In this document: piece by piece, positions 61,060 to 64,000 of the stretch
Layout of the letters: each line of letters starts with the position of its first letter
How positions within the stretch are numbered: position 1 is the first letter of the stretch
Assembly (NCBI RefSeq): GCF_000156395.1
Contig: NZ_GG703820.1
Location: forward strand, 234,325-298,324
Length of the DNA: 64,000 bases
Direction of reading: 5' to 3'
Source: Providencia rustigianii DSM 4541
GTDB lineage: Bacteria; Pseudomonadota; Gammaproteobacteria; Enterobacterales; Enterobacteriaceae
The notes under the pieces: generated by a model
The model's input: only the letters and a program-made list of their open reading frames with translations
Databases searched by the model: none
Told to the model about the DNA's origin: nothing
Position numbers and translations under genes: made by a program

Positions 61060-61140
61060 TATAAATTATCGAACGTCGCCCGCGCTGCGCGTGTGTAGCC
61101 AGACCGTAAGGGTCAGAAATCACATCCTTAGAGAGCGGAT
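61060..61140. other. GC-rich non-coding block of unknown nature
   Basis: In an AT-rich gap between the orphan PRTase gene and creA there is a short block of much higher GC content, containing CCCGCGCTGCGCGTG with a small CGCG/CGCG dyad and ACCGTAAGGGTC. It encodes no plausible protein. It may be a fragment of a mobile element or a structured RNA; I do not recognise it. Confidence 0.4.
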
Positions 61141-61187
61141 AAGGCAACTAACAGGTTGTAAAAATGTCGTTTCACATTGCACAATCA

Positions 61188-61213
61188 AAAGGCACTGTAA
61201 AAAGTGCCTTTTG
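61188..61213. terminator. terminator downstream of creA
   Basis: AAAAGGCACT (61188-61197) and AGTGCCTTTT (61204-61213) form a perfect 10-bp stem with A and T at its ends, so it can act in both directions between the PRTase gene and creA. Confidence 0.7.
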
Positions 61214-61224
61214 CATTTATATTG

Positions 61225-61728
61225 CTACCAAGGCATAACTGGCACTGCACTCAATGCATTTTTTGGTGAGCCATCAATCATTTTATCCGAATACGTCAAG
61301 TAGATTAACGCATTGCGTTTTGGATCATAGAAACGCACCACTTGCAGCTTTTTGAAGACTAATGAAGTTCTCTTTTGGAAAACGACCTGCCCTTTCTGTG
61401 GGTTACGTTTTACACGATCAGTCAATTCGATGGGGCCTACTTGCTGGCAAGAAATTGCGGCGTCCGACGTATCTTCGGCTAAGCCTAAACCGCCTTTAAT
61501 TCCACCTGTTTTAGAACGACTTAAATAGCACGTTACATTATCTACATCGGGGTCATCAAAAGCTTCGACGACGATTTTATGATCTGGACCGAATACTTTA
61601 AATACCGTATCCACAGAGCCAATTTCTTCAGCCACCGTGGCAAAAGAGAATGTCGATAGTAATGATGCGATAACGAGTTTTTTTATGGCATCGCCTAAGG
61701 CGTAATTTTTTAATCTAGAAAAACGCAT
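61225..61728 (-). CDS. creA: periplasmic protein CreA
   Basis: CreA is a small conserved exported protein of unknown function, first gene of the E. coli creABCD locus. The 167-residue product has a signal peptide (about residues 15-34, ending FATVA), then [26 protein letters not shown] and a Cys pair (about residues 61 and 88) that may form a disulfide. [19 protein letters not shown] near the C-terminus is typical. The usual partners creB, creC and creD are absent here. It is divergent from rob. Confidence 0.93.
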   Translation of the reverse strand: MRFSRLKNYALGDAIKKLVIASLLSTFSFATVAEEIGSVDTVFKVFGPDHKIVVEAFDDPDVDNVTCYLSRSKTGGIKGGLGLAEDTSDAAISCQQVGPIELTDRVKRNPQKGQVVFQKRTSLVFKKLQVVRFYDPKRNALIYLTYSDKMIDGSPKNALSAVPVMPW

Positions 61729-61915
61729 TCTGTATTCCCTTTTCAGCTTAATTAACTACAGCATCTTAATATAATAAAAATGATGATCACTCTGTTTTGT
61801 AACTAAATCTTAAATACACCGCATTTACTATAAACGAAAAAGATAACTTGTTATAGAATAGCGAATCATTGATAACTCATATCAGTCCTGTGAGTCGTAT
61901 TGCTTGGGGATATCC

Positions 61916-62827
61916 ATGGATCAAACTAATATTATTCGCGATCTTCTTCGCTGGATAGATGATAACCTTGATAAACCATTATCATTAGATAATGTTGCCG
62001 CTAAAGCGGGGTATTCAAAGTGGCATTTACAGAGAATGTTCAAGGATGTAACCGATCAAGCTATCGGTGCTTATATTCGCGCAAGACGCCTGTCCCGAGC
62101 GGCTGTAGCACTGCGCCTAACCAGCCGTCCCATCCTTGATATTGCATTACAGTACCGATTTGATTCACAACAGACATTCACTCGTGCATTTAAAAAACAA
62201 TTTAACCTAACTCCGGCATTTTATCGCCGCACTGAAGAGTGGTGTGCCGCAGGTATCTGTCCACCTATTTTGTTGAATGATCACCATCCTCTGAATTATG
62301 AATTTGTGCAGATACCGGAACAATCATTGGTTGGTTTAGAACAAAGCTGTTCCTACGCCTTAGAGGAGTGGTCAACAGCCTGTTCGCAAATGCGTCAATC
62401 ATTCTGGCGCTATTACCTAGAACATACCACCAGCGTAGCATCTGAAGTCTTTGGCTTACATCACGCTATTCACAATGCTGAAAAAGAAGATGAGCAGACC
62501 GTGTTTTATACCACAGCGGTCAAACCTGAAGATGCAAGTTTCAATAATACGCAATACAGCCATATCACCATTCCCGCAGGGGAATATGTGAAGTTCAATT
62601 TCAGTGGTGAAGCAAATAGAGAAAGATTACAAGAATTTTTGTATCAGATTTATGGTATCTATCTGCCGAAGCTAAACCTAACTCGTCGCCCTGGCTATGA
62701 TATTGAGCATTACAAAATTAAAGATGTTGAGATTGATGATGTGAGCAATAGTGATCCGAAAACCCATATTGATGCATTCAGCTATTATGTACCTATCAAA
62801 ATAGATAGCACACAGTACGCACAATAA
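61916..62827 (+). CDS. rob: right-origin-binding transcription factor Rob
   Basis: An AraC/XylS-family activator of the MarA/SoxS/Rob regulon (efflux, lipopolysaccharide and solvent resistance). The N-terminal domain carries two helix-turn-helix units (LSLDNVAAKAGYSKWHLQRMFKDVT and DIALQYRFDSQQTFTRAFKKQF, residues 20-95), nearly identical to E. coli. The C-terminal GyrI-like domain (about 120-295) senses ligands. I use the ATG at 61916 behind GGGGA; the frame four codons upstream lacks a better site. This gives 303 residues, slightly longer than E. coli (289). Confidence 0.95.
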   Translation: MDQTNIIRDLLRWIDDNLDKPLSLDNVAAKAGYSKWHLQRMFKDVTDQAIGAYIRARRLSRAAVALRLTSRPILDIALQYRFDSQQTFTRAFKKQFNLTPAFYRRTEEWCAAGICPPILLNDHHPLNYEFVQIPEQSLVGLEQSCSYALEEWSTACSQMRQSFWRYYLEHTTSVASEVFGLHHAIHNAEKEDEQTVFYTTAVKPEDASFNNTQYSHITIPAGEYVKFNFSGEANRERLQEFLYQIYGIYLPKLNLTRRPGYDIEHYKIKDVEIDDVSNSDPKTHIDAFSYYVPIKIDSTQYAQ

Positions 62828-62848
62828 AATAGGTCTTTTTGGTGATTG

Positions 62849-62876
62849 AGGCGTTTTCTATGAAAACGCCTTTTTT
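62849..62876 (+). terminator. rob terminator
   Basis: AGGCGTTTTC (62849-62858) and GAAAACGCCT (62862-62871) form a perfect stem with a three-base loop, followed by six T. It lies between the convergent rob and gpmB. Confidence 0.88.
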
Positions 62877-62882
62877 ATACCA

Positions 62883-63530
62883 TTAACCCTGCTGCTCATC
62901 TAAGGCAGGCTGCGTTAAATGGGTTACCTCTCCCGCCGTTTCTACGATCCAGCCATTGGCTAACCATGGGCTATTTTGGTAATCCACTCGAGAAAGGGAG
63001 CAATTACGCAATCGTAAACGACGCGGTGAATTAGCAGGAACCCCTAAGATACGACTTAATAAAGTACTTAGCGCTAAACCGTGGCTAACCAGCAATGGGC
63101 GGCTATCTTCAGGTAATTCAAGGCAACGATTCAATGCTGCAAACATGCGCGTAAACAATTCATCCATTGATTCACCATTAGGAATACGTCCGCCATCAGC
63201 GCCATTGATCAAGCTCTGACGCCATTGCTCTTCCTGCTCGGTGAGTGAATCAATCTCTCTCTGTTCTAATACGCCCATATTTAGTTCACGTAAACGCGGT
63301 TCTGTGATAATTTCACAACCGCAAACATCCGCAATAATTTGTGCAGTTTCGCGTGTGCGTCCCATATCACTAGTGATAATATGGGTAATACCTTCTGATT
63401 TGACCCGATTGGCGACTTGTTCCGCCTGTTTACGACCAAGAGCCGTCAGAGGGCTATCTGATTGACCCTGTATGCGACGAGCAACGTTCCATTCAGTTTC
63501 GCCATGGCGAACAAGATAAACCTGTAACAT
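62883..63530 (-). CDS. gpmB: phosphoglycerate mutase-like phosphatase GpmB
   Basis: A 215-residue histidine-phosphatase-superfamily protein. The RHG motif is VRHGETEWN at residues 7-15, with the phosphorylated His9; MGRTRETAQI near 55 and SHGLALSTLL near 149 complete the site. E. coli GpmB (YtjC) is annotated as a phosphoglycerate mutase but may be a phosphatase of sugar phosphates. Its place next to rob and divergent from yjjX matches E. coli. Confidence 0.92.
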   Translation of the reverse strand: MLQVYLVRHGETEWNVARRIQGQSDSPLTALGRKQAEQVANRVKSEGITHIITSDMGRTRETAQIIADVCGCEIITEPRLRELNMGVLEQREIDSLTEQEEQWRQSLINGADGGRIPNGESMDELFTRMFAALNRCLELPEDSRPLLVSHGLALSTLLSRILGVPANSPRRLRLRNCSLSRVDYQNSPWLANGWIVETAGEVTHLTQPALDEQQG

Positions 63531-63582
63531 AGATGTGTTCCGTTATTACTGTGCAAAGTATGTGTTCAAAGGAAAATAATTA

Positions 63583-64000
63583 ATGTACCAAGTTATAGCT
63601 GCAACGACTAATCCTGCCAAAATTAAAGCAATTCATCTTGCTTTCGATGCTGTTTTTGGACCAGGCAGTTATCAAATTGAAGATATTAATGTCGATAGCA
63701 GCGTTCCACAGCAACCTATCGGTAATAATGAAACCCGTACAGGTGCAAGACAACGAGTGATGGCATCGAGACAAGTTCGCCCAGAAGCTGACTTTTGGGT
63801 CGGTATTGAAGCTGGCGTCGAAGATGATATGACATTCGCTTGGATTGTTATCGAACACAGCCAAATTCGTGGAGAATCTCGTTCTGCCAGTATCATGATC
63901 CCAGAAAAAATTCTTGCGGGGATCCGTGAAGGGCGTGAGCTTGGCGACGAAATGGCATTCTTAACCGGTATTGATAATATCAAGCAACAAGGTGGCGCTA
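63583..64000 (+). CDS. yjjX: inosine/xanthosine triphosphatase YjjX (3'-truncated by the window)
   Basis: The frame runs from the ATG at 63583, behind AAAGGA, to the end of the window without a stop, giving 139 residues of a protein of about 170. YjjX hydrolyses ITP and XTP to keep non-canonical purines out of nucleic acids. The start [21 protein letters not shown] and the segment [13 protein letters not shown] near residue 68-80 are typical of the NTPase family. It is divergent from gpmB and close to rob, the E. coli order. The truncation is only the edge of the window. Confidence 0.92.
   Translation, partial: MYQVIAATTNPAKIKAIHLAFDAVFGPGSYQIEDINVDSSVPQQPIGNNETRTGARQRVMASRQVRPEADFWVGIEAGVEDDMTFAWIVIEHSQIRGESRSASIMIPEKILAGIREGRELGDEMAFLTGIDNIKQQGGA

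Overview
The window reads as the chromosome of an AT-rich enterobacterium of the Morganellaceae type. Providencia is my best guess, from protein similarity and gene order only, with no database search. From about 26.2 kb to the right end it follows the E. coli K-12 map around coordinate zero, in inverted orientation: carBA, dapB, ispH, fkpB, lspA, ileS, ribF, rpsT, nhaR, nhaA, dnaJ, dnaK, satP, mog, talB, yaaA, thrCBA with thrL, arcA, creA, rob, gpmB and a truncated yjjX. Local differences from E. coli include an EamA transporter plus an exported amidohydrolase (41.5-43.9 kb), an aldo/keto reductase plus two secreted glycine-rich proteins (51.2-53.3 kb), and an orphan phosphoribosyltransferase-fold gene where E. 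coli has creBCD. The left end holds exbD-exbB, metC and yghB, which are also neighbours in E. coli but lie elsewhere on its map.

Between yghB and carB (5.4-26.2 kb) is the most interesting block: a compact sugar-catabolism island that I read as a route for sulfated galactosaminoglycan fragments of chondroitin or dermatan sulfate type. A leftward operon runs agaR, kbaZ, agaS, the PTS genes agaV-agaW-agaE-agaF, agaA, kduI, kduD and a GH105 unsaturated glycosyl hydrolase. A divergent rightward operon runs from an anaerobic sulfatase-maturating enzyme through a Sec-exported sulfatase, a DUF2264 protein, kbaY, a DJ-1/PfpI protein, kdgK and eda. A third, separate rightward unit encodes a Tat-exported sulfatase and a KdgM-like porin.

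The parts assemble into one scheme (inference): oligosaccharides cross the outer membrane through the porin; two periplasmic sulfatases, activated by the maturase, remove sulfate; a mannose-family PTS imports and phosphorylates the unsaturated disaccharide; GH105 splits it. The uronate half goes through KduI, KduD, KdgK and Eda to pyruvate and glyceraldehyde-3-phosphate. The amino-sugar half goes through AgaA, AgaS, an unlinked kinase and KbaYZ to triose phosphates. No recognisable polysaccharide lyase and no tagatose-6-phosphate kinase lie in the window. DUF2264 is the unexplained enzyme.

Regulatory structure that can be read directly includes a Fur box before exbB, shared AgaR-like operator motifs before agaR and kbaY, a hairpin that hides the kbaZ ribosome-binding site, a sigma-32 promoter before dnaK, a perfect FNR box before arcA, the thr leader peptide with its attenuator, and many factor-independent terminators. 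The first 1.1 kb is AT-rich and gene-free but holds a perfect 19-bp inverted repeat and an orphan terminator. No rRNA, tRNA, CRISPR array, integrase or intact insertion sequence was recognised.
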